A stretch of 64,000 nucleotides of DNA, taken from contig NZ_VWSF01000026.1 of assembly GCF_008629685.1 (NCBI RefSeq), positions 1-64,000 on the forward strand. The letters run 5' to 3'. The notes beneath the pieces were generated by a model, which was not told the DNA's origin, made no database searches, and was given only the letters and a program-made list of their open reading frames with translations. Positions 52,779 through 61,406 of the stretch are shown piece after piece. The number at the start of each line of letters is the position of its first letter. Within the stretch, counting starts at the first letter, position 1. This stretch comes from Adhaeribacter rhizoryzae. Its GTDB lineage: Bacteria; Bacteroidota; Bacteroidia; Cytophagales; Hymenobacteraceae. Made by a program: the position numbers and the translations under genes.

Positions 52779-53327
52779 CTACAAAGCCGGCAATATTTGG
52801 GTAATGGGGGTTTCGCCTTTAAACGCTTTTACCAAACGGCCCTCCGCGGTGTAAATAAACATACTCGGCGACTCCATGGGGCCAACCGTGTTTAAAATAT
52901 CTTCGATGGAGGCTTGGGCAAACACAAAGTTCGGTTCAAAAGCTAGTTTATATTCCTGCGCAAATTTGGTTAAAGCATCTTGCGGGTAATTGGTAATAAA
53001 ATAAACCTGATAATCACGAAAGGCCTGTAAGTTCTCCCGAATTTGAGCCGTTTCGCGCTGGCAATGGTCACAATCCGGCTGAAAAAAGAATAAAATGGTT
53101 TTCCCGGTCAGGTTGTTGGCCATTAGTTTGGTACCATCCAGTTTGGTTAAGGGCAGTTGTGGTAAATCGGTGGCGGCTTCGGTAGCTTGGGGTGGCGCAC
53201 TTACCGGCGATTGGCTGTTCTGGGTTGCGGTTTCCTGGCTTTCCGGCACCTTACTTTGGGGGTTATTGCAACTGGTAATAACGGCCGCGAATAAAAATAT
53301 TTTAATTAAATGATAACTTCTCTTCAT
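52779..53327 (-). CDS. TlpA-like thioredoxin-fold lipoprotein
   Basis: The 182-residue protein has a signal peptide and lipobox (AVITSC, Cys at ~20), then a Pro/Ser/Ala/Thr-rich linker. The thioredoxin-like domain carries the redox motif CDHC in LFFFQPDCDHCQRETAQI and a cis-Pro region ESPSMFIYTAEG. It likely reduces or exchanges disulfides in the periplasm or on the outer envelope (AhpC/TSA-TlpA type). The partner is unknown. Lone gene. Confidence 0.85.
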   Translation of the reverse strand: MKRSYHLIKIFLFAAVITSCNNPQSKVPESQETATQNSQSPVSAPPQATEAATDLPQLPLTKLDGTKLMANNLTGKTILFFFQPDCDHCQRETAQIRENLQAFRDYQVYFITNYPQDALTKFAQEYKLAFEPNFVFAQASIEDILNTVGPMESPSMFIYTAEGRLVKAFKGETPITQILPAL

Positions 53328-53403
53328 AGCCCTAATATTAGGTTTATCCGTCTTTATTCAAAGAAACTGTTCAGGTTTATATTCATCTATTTTTGGGAGA
53401 GTT

Positions 53404-53480
53404 GGTCTATTTAATTTGTCGAAATAGCTGAATCTACTTTTATTTGGTTGTATTAGATCCTTCGGCAGGCTCAGGATGAC
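53404..53480. repeat. GAGCTTGTCGAA-family repeat, degenerate copy 3
   Basis: The right arm TTCGGCAGGCTCAGGATGAC (53461-53480) and the loop (ATAGCTGAATCTACT, then TTGTATTAGATCC) match copy 1 at 19408-19523. The left arm (TAATTTGTCGAAA) has decayed, so it folds poorly. Confidence 0.65.
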
Positions 53481-53613
53481 CCAGTAGTAAACACCTAAGC
53501 GTAAGAATCGTTTTATGATGGTATAATTTATAAAATACTAAACATTACCTAATTCTGAAAATTGCCGTACTTGGTGCTGTTTAGTTTTCAGGCTTTTTAG
53601 TTCTAATAAATTT

Positions 53614-53898
53614 ATGAATCCGCGTTTAGAAATAAATTATTGTACCCAGTGCCGCTGGTTGCTGCGGGCAGCCTGGATGGCCCAGGAAATATTAACCACT
53701 TTTGAAACCGAGATGGGCGAGGTAGCCCTGGTACCCGGCACCGGCGGCGTTTTTGATGTACGGCTAAACGGCGAGTTAATTTATTCGCGCAAAGAAGCGG
53801 GCCGCTTTCCGGAAGCAAAAGAACTAAAGCAACTTATCCGCGACCGCATTGCCCCCGATAAACCCTTGGGCCACAGCGACCGGAAAGAACCTGTGTAA
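53614..53898 (+). CDS. SelT/SelW/SelH-family (Rdx) selenoprotein-like protein, Cys form
   Basis: The 94-residue protein starts MNPRLEINYCTQCRWLLRAA, with the CxxC redox pair Cys10/Cys13 where animal homologues have Cys-x-x-Sec. Strands VALVPGTGGVFDVRLNG and ELIYSRKEAGRFPEAKELK complete the thioredoxin-like Rdx fold. It is a putative redox protein in the cytoplasm. There is no Sec codon, and the Cys form is normal in bacteria. Confidence 0.85.
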   Translation: MNPRLEINYCTQCRWLLRAAWMAQEILTTFETEMGEVALVPGTGGVFDVRLNGELIYSRKEAGRFPEAKELKQLIRDRIAPDKPLGHSDRKEPV

Positions 53899-54033
53899 AC
53901 GGTAAGTTCCTGGTTTGTAATAACAGCCATCGGCAGCTTTCTAAATATTTATAACTTTTAAAAGCTGCGGCCGTTCAATCCCAAACTTATTCGGCCCGGA
54001 ACAGGGCTACGTAATATTTTACCTAAATTATTT

Positions 54034-54285
54034 ATGCAACAACGAGAAGTAACCGACCAGGAAAATACCAATTGGGTTTGTGTGCAGGCTTTTGGCGGCC
54101 TGAAAGAAGAAGCTGCTGAAGAAGCCGCCGACCGCATAGAAACCGAAGATGGAAAAGTGCCGGTAGTTTGTACGCCCAACGGCGGGGCCCAAACCGTACG
54201 CCTGCAACTAGACCGCAACTGGCTGGAAACTTATTCCGACGAGCAATTGCTAACCGCTATTACCGAAGCCCGCGCCGCCGCCTAA
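54034..54285 (+). CDS. Hypothetical acidic protein (83 aa)
   Basis: The product starts MQQREVTDQENTNWVCVQAF. It has a helical acidic part (EEAAEEAADRIETEDG) and a C-terminal LDRNWLETYSDEQLLTAITE. It has two Cys, no signal peptide and no membrane segment. It is a well-formed small gene of unrecognised family. It precedes the small membrane protein at 54344 in the same direction. Confidence 0.55.
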   Translation: MQQREVTDQENTNWVCVQAFGGLKEEAAEEAADRIETEDGKVPVVCTPNGGAQTVRLQLDRNWLETYSDEQLLTAITEARAAA

Positions 54286-54343
54286 GGGCAGAAGTTTCAG
54301 AATTAAGATAAAATATTTAAATTAGCTGCTCGTTTAAAGGCTA

Positions 54344-54463
54344 ATGTCGAAGTTTAAAACCTACCTGAAAAAACTAGGAGTTGCCGGGTTCCTGTTCTTC
54401 CTGATAAAAGGACTTATCTGGCTATTTATCTTTTTGGGTGGGGCCAAATTATTATTCGACTAA
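54344..54463 (+). CDS. Small single-pass membrane protein (39 aa)
   Basis: ATG 54344 begins a 39-residue frame, MSKFKTYLKKLGVAG followed by a hydrophobic stretch (FLFFLIKGLIWLFIFLGGAK) and ending LLFD. The positively charged N-terminus predicts an N-inside, single-span protein. Small proteins of this style occur widely but the family is not recognised. It follows the 54034 gene by 58 bases. Confidence 0.5.
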   Translation: MSKFKTYLKKLGVAGFLFFLIKGLIWLFIFLGGAKLLFD

Positions 54464-54722
54464 GGCTATTTAGCTTTCTTCTCTATAAGCGCTGTCGGCT
54501 TCTGGCGCTGTATTAAATAACTACCTATTTCTGCTTACTTGTGGTTTAAGTTGATGAATTACTGCCGGGCAGCCCGTTTGCATTTACCGCAGTACTAATT
54601 GCACGCTGGTAGTTATTTACGCCTACAAAGCAACTCAAAAGCATAAATTGGGGTAAAAGCGCAACATTACACTTTGCTTATACCTGGCAAGCGTTTAAAC
54701 CCTCAATTATTTACCATACCGG
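54464..54722. other. Intergenic region before the GH15 gene
   Basis: These 259 bases carry no recognised repeat or gene. The likely promoter of the GH15 gene lies here, but no clear consensus was found. Confidence 0.4.
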
Positions 54723-56510
54723 ATGGCTAACAGTAAACATACTTATGACTACGGCGTAATCGGAAATTGCGCGTACCTGGCATTAATCGGGAAAGACACC
54801 AATATTTCCTGGATGTGCTGGCCCCGCTTCGACTCCAGTTTTATTTTTGGCAGCCTGCTCGATAAGAAAAAAGGCGGTGAATTTTCGGTTCGTCCGTCGG
54901 ACCCCCATTTTCGTTGCAACCAATATTACATCGAAAATACCAATGTGCTGTGTACCGAAATTGAAAATACCCACGGCCGTTACCGCGTAACCGATTTTGC
55001 GCCCCGTTTTCACCACAGCGAGCGCTATTTTAAACCCATTATGCTCATTCGCAAAATAGAGCCGCTTTCGGGTACGCCGCACATAAAAGTTACCTGCAAC
55101 CCGGTAGGCGATTACGGCAGCATCCAACCCGACCACGTAAGAGGCAGCAATCACATTACTTACCTGGGTTTAGAAGAACACGTGCGGCTTACCACCAATG
55201 TATCGCTTACGTATATTATAGACGAAACTCCGTTTGTTTTAAACGAAACCAAATACCTGGTACTTACCTTTGGCGAACCTTTGGAAGCGCCATTGCTTAA
55301 TACTGCCGAATCGTTTCTGGTAAAAACCATTGCTTACTGGCGTAATTGGGTAAAAAGTACCAGTATCAGTAATTATTACCAAACGCAGGTTATCCGGTCG
55401 GCGCTGGCCTTAAAAATTCACCAGTACGAGGATACCGGCGCTATTATTGCCGCCAGTACTACCAGTTTGCCCGAGGCACCGCACAGCACCCGTAACTGGG
55501 ATTACCGTTTCTGCTGGATGCGCGACAGCTATTATATTTTAACCGCCTTTAACAACATTGGCCACTTCGAAGAAATGGAACGATATTTCCATTACATTGC
55601 CAATGTATCGGTACAGGCCAAAGATCGTTTTCAGCCGTTGTACGCCATTAACGGTGCCAGCAAACTAACCGAAAAAGAACTGGATTTAGAAGGATATCTG
55701 GGTAATAAACCCGTCCGGATTGGTAACGATGCTTATACCCACATTCAGAACGATGTGTACGGGCAGGTATTAGTAGCCTTATTGCCGTTGTATGTCGACC
55801 GTCGGTTTATTGATGCCGGCCGGGTAGAATCGCTTAAGCTGGTTTACCACACCGTAAACAAACTCGAACAATACATACATGAAGCCGATGCGGGTTTGTG
55901 GGAATTCCGGCACCTGAAGCAAATGCACTGCTATACGTTTTTATTTCATTGGGCCGGTGCCAACGCCGCCTGGAAAATAGGCCAATATTTACAAGACGAT
56001 ACCCTGACCAAACTGGCCAACCGGCTACGCCAGGAAGCTGCCGCCCGGATAGAAGAGTGCCAGGACCGCGAACGCGGCGTTTATACCAATGCCATCGGTT
56101 CTAAATATTTAGATGCCAGCACCCTGCAACTCATTATGATGGGCTACCTGGACCCTAGTTCCGAACTAGCCCGTACCCACCTGCGCAACCTGGAAAAAGA
56201 ACTTAAAACCCCCGAAGGCTTATTCTACCGCTACCGCCACGCCGACGATTTTGGTACACCCGAAACCACTTTCCTGATTTGCTCTTTCTGGTATATTGAG
56301 GCCCTGGCCTGTGTAGGCCGCTTAGACGATGCCATGCGAGAATTTGAAAAAATATTGCAGTACACCAATCACCTGGGTTTGCTCAGCGAAGACGTAGATG
56401 CCAAAACCGGCAGCCAGTGGGGTAATTTTCCGCAGGCTTACAGCCACGTAGGATTAGTTAACGCCGCCTACCGCATTTCTAAGAAAATAGATTTGCCTAA
56501 TTTTTTGTAG
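54723..56510 (+). CDS. GH15-family glucoamylase/trehalase-like enzyme
   Basis: The 595-residue protein begins with the N-terminal beta-sandwich region DYGVIGNCAYLALIGKDTNI and SWMCWPRFDSSFIFGSLLD. The (alpha/alpha)6 barrel follows with NWDYRFCWMRDSYYILTAF and, near the C-terminus, LLSEDVDAKTGSQWGNFPQA. These are the two hallmark blocks of bacterial GH15 proteins, whose members hydrolyse alpha-1,4-glucans or trehalose. It has no signal peptide, so it acts in the cytoplasm. The nearby GlgE/TreS genes make storage glucan or trehalose turnover a fitting role. Confidence 0.9.
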   Translation: MANSKHTYDYGVIGNCAYLALIGKDTNISWMCWPRFDSSFIFGSLLDKKKGGEFSVRPSDPHFRCNQYYIENTNVLCTEIENTHGRYRVTDFAPRFHHSERYFKPIMLIRKIEPLSGTPHIKVTCNPVGDYGSIQPDHVRGSNHITYLGLEEHVRLTTNVSLTYIIDETPFVLNETKYLVLTFGEPLEAPLLNTAESFLVKTIAYWRNWVKSTSISNYYQTQVIRSALALKIHQYEDTGAIIAASTTSLPEAPHSTRNWDYRFCWMRDSYYILTAFNNIGHFEEMERYFHYIANVSVQAKDRFQPLYAINGASKLTEKELDLEGYLGNKPVRIGNDAYTHIQNDVYGQVLVALLPLYVDRRFIDAGRVESLKLVYHTVNKLEQYIHEADAGLWEFRHLKQMHCYTFLFHWAGANAAWKIGQYLQDDTLTKLANRLRQEAAARIEECQDRERGVYTNAIGSKYLDASTLQLIMMGYLDPSSELARTHLRNLEKELKTPEGLFYRYRHADDFGTPETTFLICSFWYIEALACVGRLDDAMREFEKILQYTNHLGLLSEDVDAKTGSQWGNFPQAYSHVGLVNAAYRISKKIDLPNFL

Positions 56511-56641
56511 GATTAAGAGAGATAGATTTATGAAGTTCATAGCGGTGCCTGAAGATATTTATTAGTCTGGATGGCGCCGCTAATTGGTTTTGTTAACCTG
56601 CTAACCAAATAGATTAAACTGTTTAAGGCTGGTGCTGAATT

Positions 56642-57202
56642 TTATTTCCATACCCATTCGGTCTCAATGCTGTACGGAATATTTAAAAAACGGGCAAGCT
56701 CTTCCAGTCTGGTTTTCAATAAGTCGACTTCTTTAATTTGATTTTTTGGTAGTATATAAGCCTGACCGATTTTTAATTTAACAATGAAGATGGAGGGGAT
56801 ATCGTATATTTCCTCTATTTCTTTGGTTAATAGTTTACTTTCACTTCCATTTTCTTTTACCATAATAAAATCATCGGTAAAAGTTAAAGTGGCTAATCTG
56901 CCCAATCTTTCTTTTAAATTTTCCCGAAAGAAGCTTTTGTAATGCCTATAATAGCGTTTCTTCTCATAAACCGGATAAAAGAAAAACCAGAGCACCCCAA
57001 TTATTACAAATATTATAGCAAAGGGAGAATTATCTTTATAATAAAGCCCAACTCCCAAGGCAACATATAATATTGAAATCCAAATTTTATTTCTTTGCCT
57101 TCTTTTCTTTATTACCTCCGACTTAGTTGCCATATATAGCTGATAAGTCATAAAATCCTCCTCTGTTACGGTATATTCTATAGTCATAAAATCTATAGTC
57201 AT
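56642..57202 (-). CDS. YcxB-like membrane protein
   Basis: The 186-residue protein has two close hydrophobic segments (~48-65 and 65-80: WISILYVALGVGLYY and FAIIFVIIGVLWFFFYPVY) and a basic loop (EKKRYYRHYKSFF). The C-terminal domain is YcxB-like (LTFTDDFIMVKENGSESKLL). This is the layout of the YcxB family of unknown function. A 15-base tandem duplication at its start (57178-57207) gives two in-frame starts, MTIDF and MTIEY. Confidence 0.75.
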   Translation of the reverse strand: MTIDFMTIEYTVTEEDFMTYQLYMATKSEVIKKRRQRNKIWISILYVALGVGLYYKDNSPFAIIFVIIGVLWFFFYPVYEKKRYYRHYKSFFRENLKERLGRLATLTFTDDFIMVKENGSESKLLTKEIEEIYDIPSIFIVKLKIGQAYILPKNQIKEVDLLKTRLEELARFLNIPYSIETEWVWK

Positions 57203-57439
57203 AAAATGTTTTTATTCGGAATAAAGCTCTGACAGCAAATTATTTTAATTTTAAAAGCATTAAAGAGGATAGCCTATATCTTCTTGCCAAATATCAAAAA
57301 TTCCAGATTAAGATAGCATACTTACCACCAATTTAAGAATAATGTAACTAGTAGGTCCGGTAACAACAAGTCTTCAGCTAGTCTGTAAGGCTTAATAATA
57401 CTTTGAGAAAACGGAGGTCAAAACCACTGCATTATACTT

Positions 57440-57718
57440 CTACTCCAACGGCATAAATAAATTATCAGGATAACACCAGGCCCAAGCTTCGCGCGGCTCG
57501 GCGGAGGTTACCACGGGGTGGCCGGTTCGGTGGTAATGTTTGGTGGCGTGCTTGTTAGGGGAAGAATCACAGCAGTGCGTTTTGCCGCAGGTTTGGCAGG
57601 TACGCAGGTGCACCCAGGTACTTCCGGTAGCCACACATTCGTCGCATTGGTACGCGGTGGCTTTTTTTATTTCCTGATCTTGGGGCAGGTGAATACAGGT
57701 TTTAGCGGTTATAGTCAT
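57440..57718 (-). CDS. UBP-type zinc-finger protein
   Basis: The 92-residue protein shows a stand-alone ZnF-UBP domain: CIH at residues ~8-10, CDEC ~25-28, CQTCGKTHCCDSSPNKHATK-HYHRTGH, ending AWCYPDNLFM. In eukaryotes this fold binds ubiquitin's C-terminus or metals. Bacterial solo versions have no known ubiquitin partner. It is encoded 77 bases downstream of the response-regulator fusion in the same direction, suggesting one operon and a shared stress-redox function. Confidence 0.85.
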   Translation of the reverse strand: MTITAKTCIHLPQDQEIKKATAYQCDECVATGSTWVHLRTCQTCGKTHCCDSSPNKHATKHYHRTGHPVVTSAEPREAWAWCYPDNLFMPLE

Positions 57719-57795
57719 AATTTTAAGCCGGTTAAGGGGGTTCTGTTTTATTTGGTTAAAGGCTGATGCGTGATTGGTGTCGGTTTGGGCTTATT

Positions 57796-59457
57796 CTAAA
57801 TTTCCGCTAAATATTCGTGCACAAACTTAATGGCCATGGCCCCTTCGCCAACGGCCGAGGCAACCCGGTTCATGGCGCCGGCCCGTACGTCGCCGGCGGC
57901 AAATATTCCGGGGCTGCAGGTTTCCAGCAGAAATGGTTCCCGCTCTAGTTTCCAGAACTTGCGGTAGTTTTCGTGTTGCAATAAATCGCGGCCGGTGGTA
58001 ATAAAGCCTTTGGCGTTTTTAATAATATTTATCTTAATCCAATCGGTGTAGGGTTTAGCCCCAATAAAAATAAACAGAGAGTCGGCGGGTACCGTTTGTT
58101 GGGTACCATCGGTTATTTGTTTCATTACCAGTTCTGCCAGGCGGCCATTGCCCTTGGCTTCGGCTATTTCGGTACACGGCAAAATAGCAATATTGGCGGT
58201 GCCTTTAATCTGGTCGATGAGGTACTGCGACATGGTGGCGCTTAAATCCTCGCGCCGAATAATCAGGTGCACCCGGTTGGCAAACTGGGCCAGGTACATG
58301 GCGGCCTGCCCCGCCGAGTTGCCCCCGCCAACTATATATACCTGTTTGTTTTTGCAGGCCTGGGCTTCGGTCATGGCCGCGCCGTAATAAATACCGGCCC
58401 CGGTAAATTCGGCAATACCAGGTGTTTCGAGCTGGCGATAATCTACGCCGGTGGTTATAACCAAGCTTAAAGCATTTATTTCGGTGCCGTTGCTCAGAGT
58501 TAGCAGTTTATATTTGTCTTTAATTTTAATATCTACTACTTCCTGCGGCGATAAAAATTCGGTACCAAAACGGGTGGCCTGGGTTACAGCCCGGCGGGTT
58601 AAATCGGCGCCACTTAAACCGGTGGGGAAACCCAAATAATTTTCGATGCGGGAACTAGTGCCAGCCTGGCCGCCGGGTGCCCGCCGCTCGATTAACAAGG
58701 TTCTTAAACCTTCGGAAGCTCCATAAACGGCGGCCGCCAACCCGGCCGGACCAGCACCAATAATTACAACATCGTATAAATTGTTTTGGGCCTGGGCTTT
58801 TAAGCCTAACTTTTCGGCAATGGGCGCTAAACCGGTACCCGTTAAAAAAGAGCCATCTTCAAAAAAAACAGCAGGCAAATCTTTAGGATCTATCTGGTTA
58901 AGCCTGATTAGTTCGGCTGCTTTTTCGTCGAATTCAAAATCGAGCCATTGGTACGGAAATAAATTACCCGATAAAAAATCTTTTAGCTCATGCGACTTCG
59001 GCGACCACTGGTACCCAATAACTTTAATGCCTTCGTAATCCGGAATATAATTGGCTTCCCAATCGCTGAGTAAATCCGAAATAACCGGAAACAATTTTTC
59101 TTCGGGCGGGTCCCAGGGCTTAAGTAAATAATAGTGCAGGCCCACTTCGTTTATGGCTTTAATGGCGGCTTCGGTATCGGAGTAAGCCGTTAACAACACG
59201 CGTTTGGCTTCCGGGTAAACGGTGCGGGCCTGTTCTAAAAAATCAACACCCAGCATGTCGGGCATGCGCTGGTCCGAAATAAAAAGCGCAATTACCTCGC
59301 CTTTGTTTTTGAGTTCCCGCAAACTAGCCAGGGCTTCTACGGCCGATGTGGTATGCAAAATTCTGTATTCTTGCCGGTACTGGTTACGCAGGTCGCGCAC
59401 CAGCGCCTTCAATACCTGTGCGTCATCGTCGAGGGCAAAAATGATGGGTTGTTTCAT
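57796..59457 (-). CDS. Response regulator fused to thioredoxin-reductase-like flavoprotein
   Basis: The 553-residue protein has a CheY-like receiver (1-125: DDD at 10-12, phosphoacceptor Asp62 in FISDQRMPD, Thr90, Lys113). A glutaredoxin-like segment follows (~144-218, GIKVIGYQWSPKSHELKDFL), then an FAD/NAD(P)-binding domain resembling thioredoxin reductase (GAGPAG 234-239, GGGNSAG 377-383, AGD 521-523). Redox Cys pairs are missing: the usual CxxC of TrxR is replaced around GAGIYYGAAMTEA (353-365), and the glutaredoxin-like site is WSPKS. It probably senses or transfers electrons by flavin alone under control of the kinase encoded next door. Confidence 0.88.
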   Translation of the reverse strand: MKQPIIFALDDDAQVLKALVRDLRNQYRQEYRILHTTSAVEALASLRELKNKGEVIALFISDQRMPDMLGVDFLEQARTVYPEAKRVLLTAYSDTEAAIKAINEVGLHYYLLKPWDPPEEKLFPVISDLLSDWEANYIPDYEGIKVIGYQWSPKSHELKDFLSGNLFPYQWLDFEFDEKAAELIRLNQIDPKDLPAVFFEDGSFLTGTGLAPIAEKLGLKAQAQNNLYDVVIIGAGPAGLAAAVYGASEGLRTLLIERRAPGGQAGTSSRIENYLGFPTGLSGADLTRRAVTQATRFGTEFLSPQEVVDIKIKDKYKLLTLSNGTEINALSLVITTGVDYRQLETPGIAEFTGAGIYYGAAMTEAQACKNKQVYIVGGGNSAGQAAMYLAQFANRVHLIIRREDLSATMSQYLIDQIKGTANIAILPCTEIAEAKGNGRLAELVMKQITDGTQQTVPADSLFIFIGAKPYTDWIKINIIKNAKGFITTGRDLLQHENYRKFWKLEREPFLLETCSPGIFAAGDVRAGAMNRVASAVGEGAMAIKFVHEYLAEI

Positions 59458-59618
59458 TATCAGAGATCTTCTCCTGAAGGATTATTTTAAGTAAAGCTAT
59501 GCTAAAATCGTAATATTGGTTGTAAAGAAATCTAAATGGCGGTTATGAACAAACAAGTATTTTGTATTTCACGGACCGGCTTCCTCCTGCGGCAACGCTC
59601 TTTTTAACTGTTAAATTT

Positions 59619-61010
59619 TTAAGCTACCGGAAAGCAAACTTCAAATACCGTGTTGCCGGGCTGCGACTGCACTTTTATAGAAGCATCGTGGTGCAGCAAT
59701 ATTTTATTTACAATATCCAGGCCCAGGCCAGTACCTTTGCCCACTGGTTTGGTGGTATAAAAAGGCTCAAATATCCGGTTAAGCACATCGGCCGGAATGC
59801 CGGCACCATTATCGGCAACTGTTACTTTAACACTGTTGCCTTCCTGCCGGGTAGCTAGCCGCAGCTTGCCACCGGCGGCCAGGGCATCAATGGCATTATC
59901 AATCAGGTTAGTCCAGACCTGGTTCAGCTCGCCCACGTAGGCGGTTATTGGGGGCAGATTGGCCTGATAATCCTGCTCTACCTGAATATTTTTTTCTTTT
60001 AGTTTGTGGGTGAGCATGGTGAGGGTGCTCTTAAGGCCGTGGTGTAAATCGGTTTTTTCTTTGTCCTGGCCCCGGTCCATGTGGGAGTACGTTTTTACCG
60101 CATTTACCAATTCCGAAATCCGTTTAGCCGAAGCCTGTATGTCGCAGATTAATTTTTCGGTGTTCAGGGTATTGGCAAACCAATCCAGTACTTCGGGCAA
60201 ATTATTCCCCGCCAAAATAGTTTTAATCGCTTCTAAATCCGTTAGTGTAACGCCCGATTCTACCAATATTTCGGCGAGTTCGTAGCCATCCGGTACGTCT
60301 TGTTCTTCGAGCCAATCAATTATTTCGTCTTCCAGGCTGTTGCGCGCCAGTAAAGTTAAATTGCTTTGCAAGTCCGCGGCTATTACCCTTAACAAAATAT
60401 TGTTTACCGCATCTACCTGCTCCGGCGTAACGTGCATGGTCATGATGCGCTTAAACTTTTCGGGCACGTTGTGGTGAATGCGCAGCAATTCCGAAGAGCT
60501 TCGCACAATAGCGGCCGCTGGGTTATTTAATTCGTGGGCCAGCCCAGCCGAAAGTTTACCCAAAGCCATGAGTTTTTCGTTTTGCTGCTGGCTGCGGGTA
60601 AAATCCCGCACGCGGTCGGTCATAATGCCCACCAGCTCCTGTACCAGTTCCGGGCTTACCCGTTCCAGTTCCGGAAAGTGTTGCCGGTGCAGCGACAGCA
60701 CCTTGGTAGGCACCGCGGCTATGCCTTGCCCAGCCGCTGCCCGCAACCGCGAAAAAGGCAATACGCCCGTAACTTCTCCTTTCTTTACCGATACAAAATA
60801 TTTATAAGTACCATTTTGCTCCAGGCTAATATTAATCTGTCCTTCCAGTATCAGGTGCATATAATCAGAGGGTTGGCCTTTGGTAAAAAGCGCCTCGCCG
60901 GGTGCTAAAGCCTGAATTTCGCCGGTATTTAATAACCACTGCACGTGTTCGCCCGGAATATTTTTAAAAACCGGGAGCTCTTGTAAATAAGCAACATCAA
61001 AATCAGCCAT
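59619..61010 (-). CDS. Histidine kinase with N-terminal cyclic-nucleotide-binding-like domain
   Basis: The 463-residue protein lacks membrane segments. Residues ~12-118 form a cNMP-binding-like fold (LAPGEALFTKGQPSDYMHLI, then EGQINISL). A dimerisation helix contains the phosphoacceptor His159 in GKLSAGLAHELNNPAAAI. The HATPase domain has N-box NLIDNAIDAL, G1 VTVADNGAGIP, F-box EPFYTTKPVGKG and G2 GTGLGLDIV. The ligand of the sensory domain is unknown; the residues that contact cAMP phosphate were not found. It lies 161 bases upstream of the response-regulator fusion in the same direction and is its likely cognate kinase. Confidence 0.9.
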   Translation of the reverse strand: MADFDVAYLQELPVFKNIPGEHVQWLLNTGEIQALAPGEALFTKGQPSDYMHLILEGQINISLEQNGTYKYFVSVKKGEVTGVLPFSRLRAAAGQGIAAVPTKVLSLHRQHFPELERVSPELVQELVGIMTDRVRDFTRSQQQNEKLMALGKLSAGLAHELNNPAAAIVRSSSELLRIHHNVPEKFKRIMTMHVTPEQVDAVNNILLRVIAADLQSNLTLLARNSLEDEIIDWLEEQDVPDGYELAEILVESGVTLTDLEAIKTILAGNNLPEVLDWFANTLNTEKLICDIQASAKRISELVNAVKTYSHMDRGQDKEKTDLHHGLKSTLTMLTHKLKEKNIQVEQDYQANLPPITAYVGELNQVWTNLIDNAIDALAAGGKLRLATRQEGNSVKVTVADNGAGIPADVLNRIFEPFYTTKPVGKGTGLGLDIVNKILLHHDASIKVQSQPGNTVFEVCFPVA

Positions 61011-61293
61011 AGTTAAAGTTGGTAATTATTTCGAAAACCGGGTAATTAACCGGCCAATATTTTGCAGCGGCTATTTTCGTTAGGCGGAATATTTGCAATA
61101 CCAATCCCTAAATATTCACCCAACAAAAATTTAAACAAAGCTTAAAAGTATTCTAATCAACCAAGGTAAGGTTAGCGGTGGCCGTAATATCTCTGTAAAA
61201 GGTCCCAAAAAAAATCCAAATGGGGCGCAAGTACCCCGTTTTAATCCAACCCTAACGGAGACCGCCCGTTTAATAGGGCAGGATAAAATATAG

Positions 61294-61358
61294 GGCGGTA
61301 GTTATGGTAGCGGTATTTAAGAAGCGTAAACTTAAATACCGCTACCATAACTACCGCC
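61294..61358. repeat. Perfect 28-bp-arm inverted repeat upstream of glgE
   Basis: Arms 61294-61321 and 61331-61358 are exactly complementary over 28 bases (core GGCGGTAGTTATGGTAGCGG) with a 9-base loop. It lies between divergent genes and ends 48 bases before the glgE start. It may be a repeat, a regulatory structure in the glgE leader, or a terminator-like element (no long U-tract follows). The remainder of the 396-base gap contains a GGGG/CCCC pair around 61221-61238. Confidence 0.85.
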
Positions 61359-61406
61359 TTATCCACTTCATATTTTTCCCATTATCGTAAATCCTTACGC
61401 GTACCT

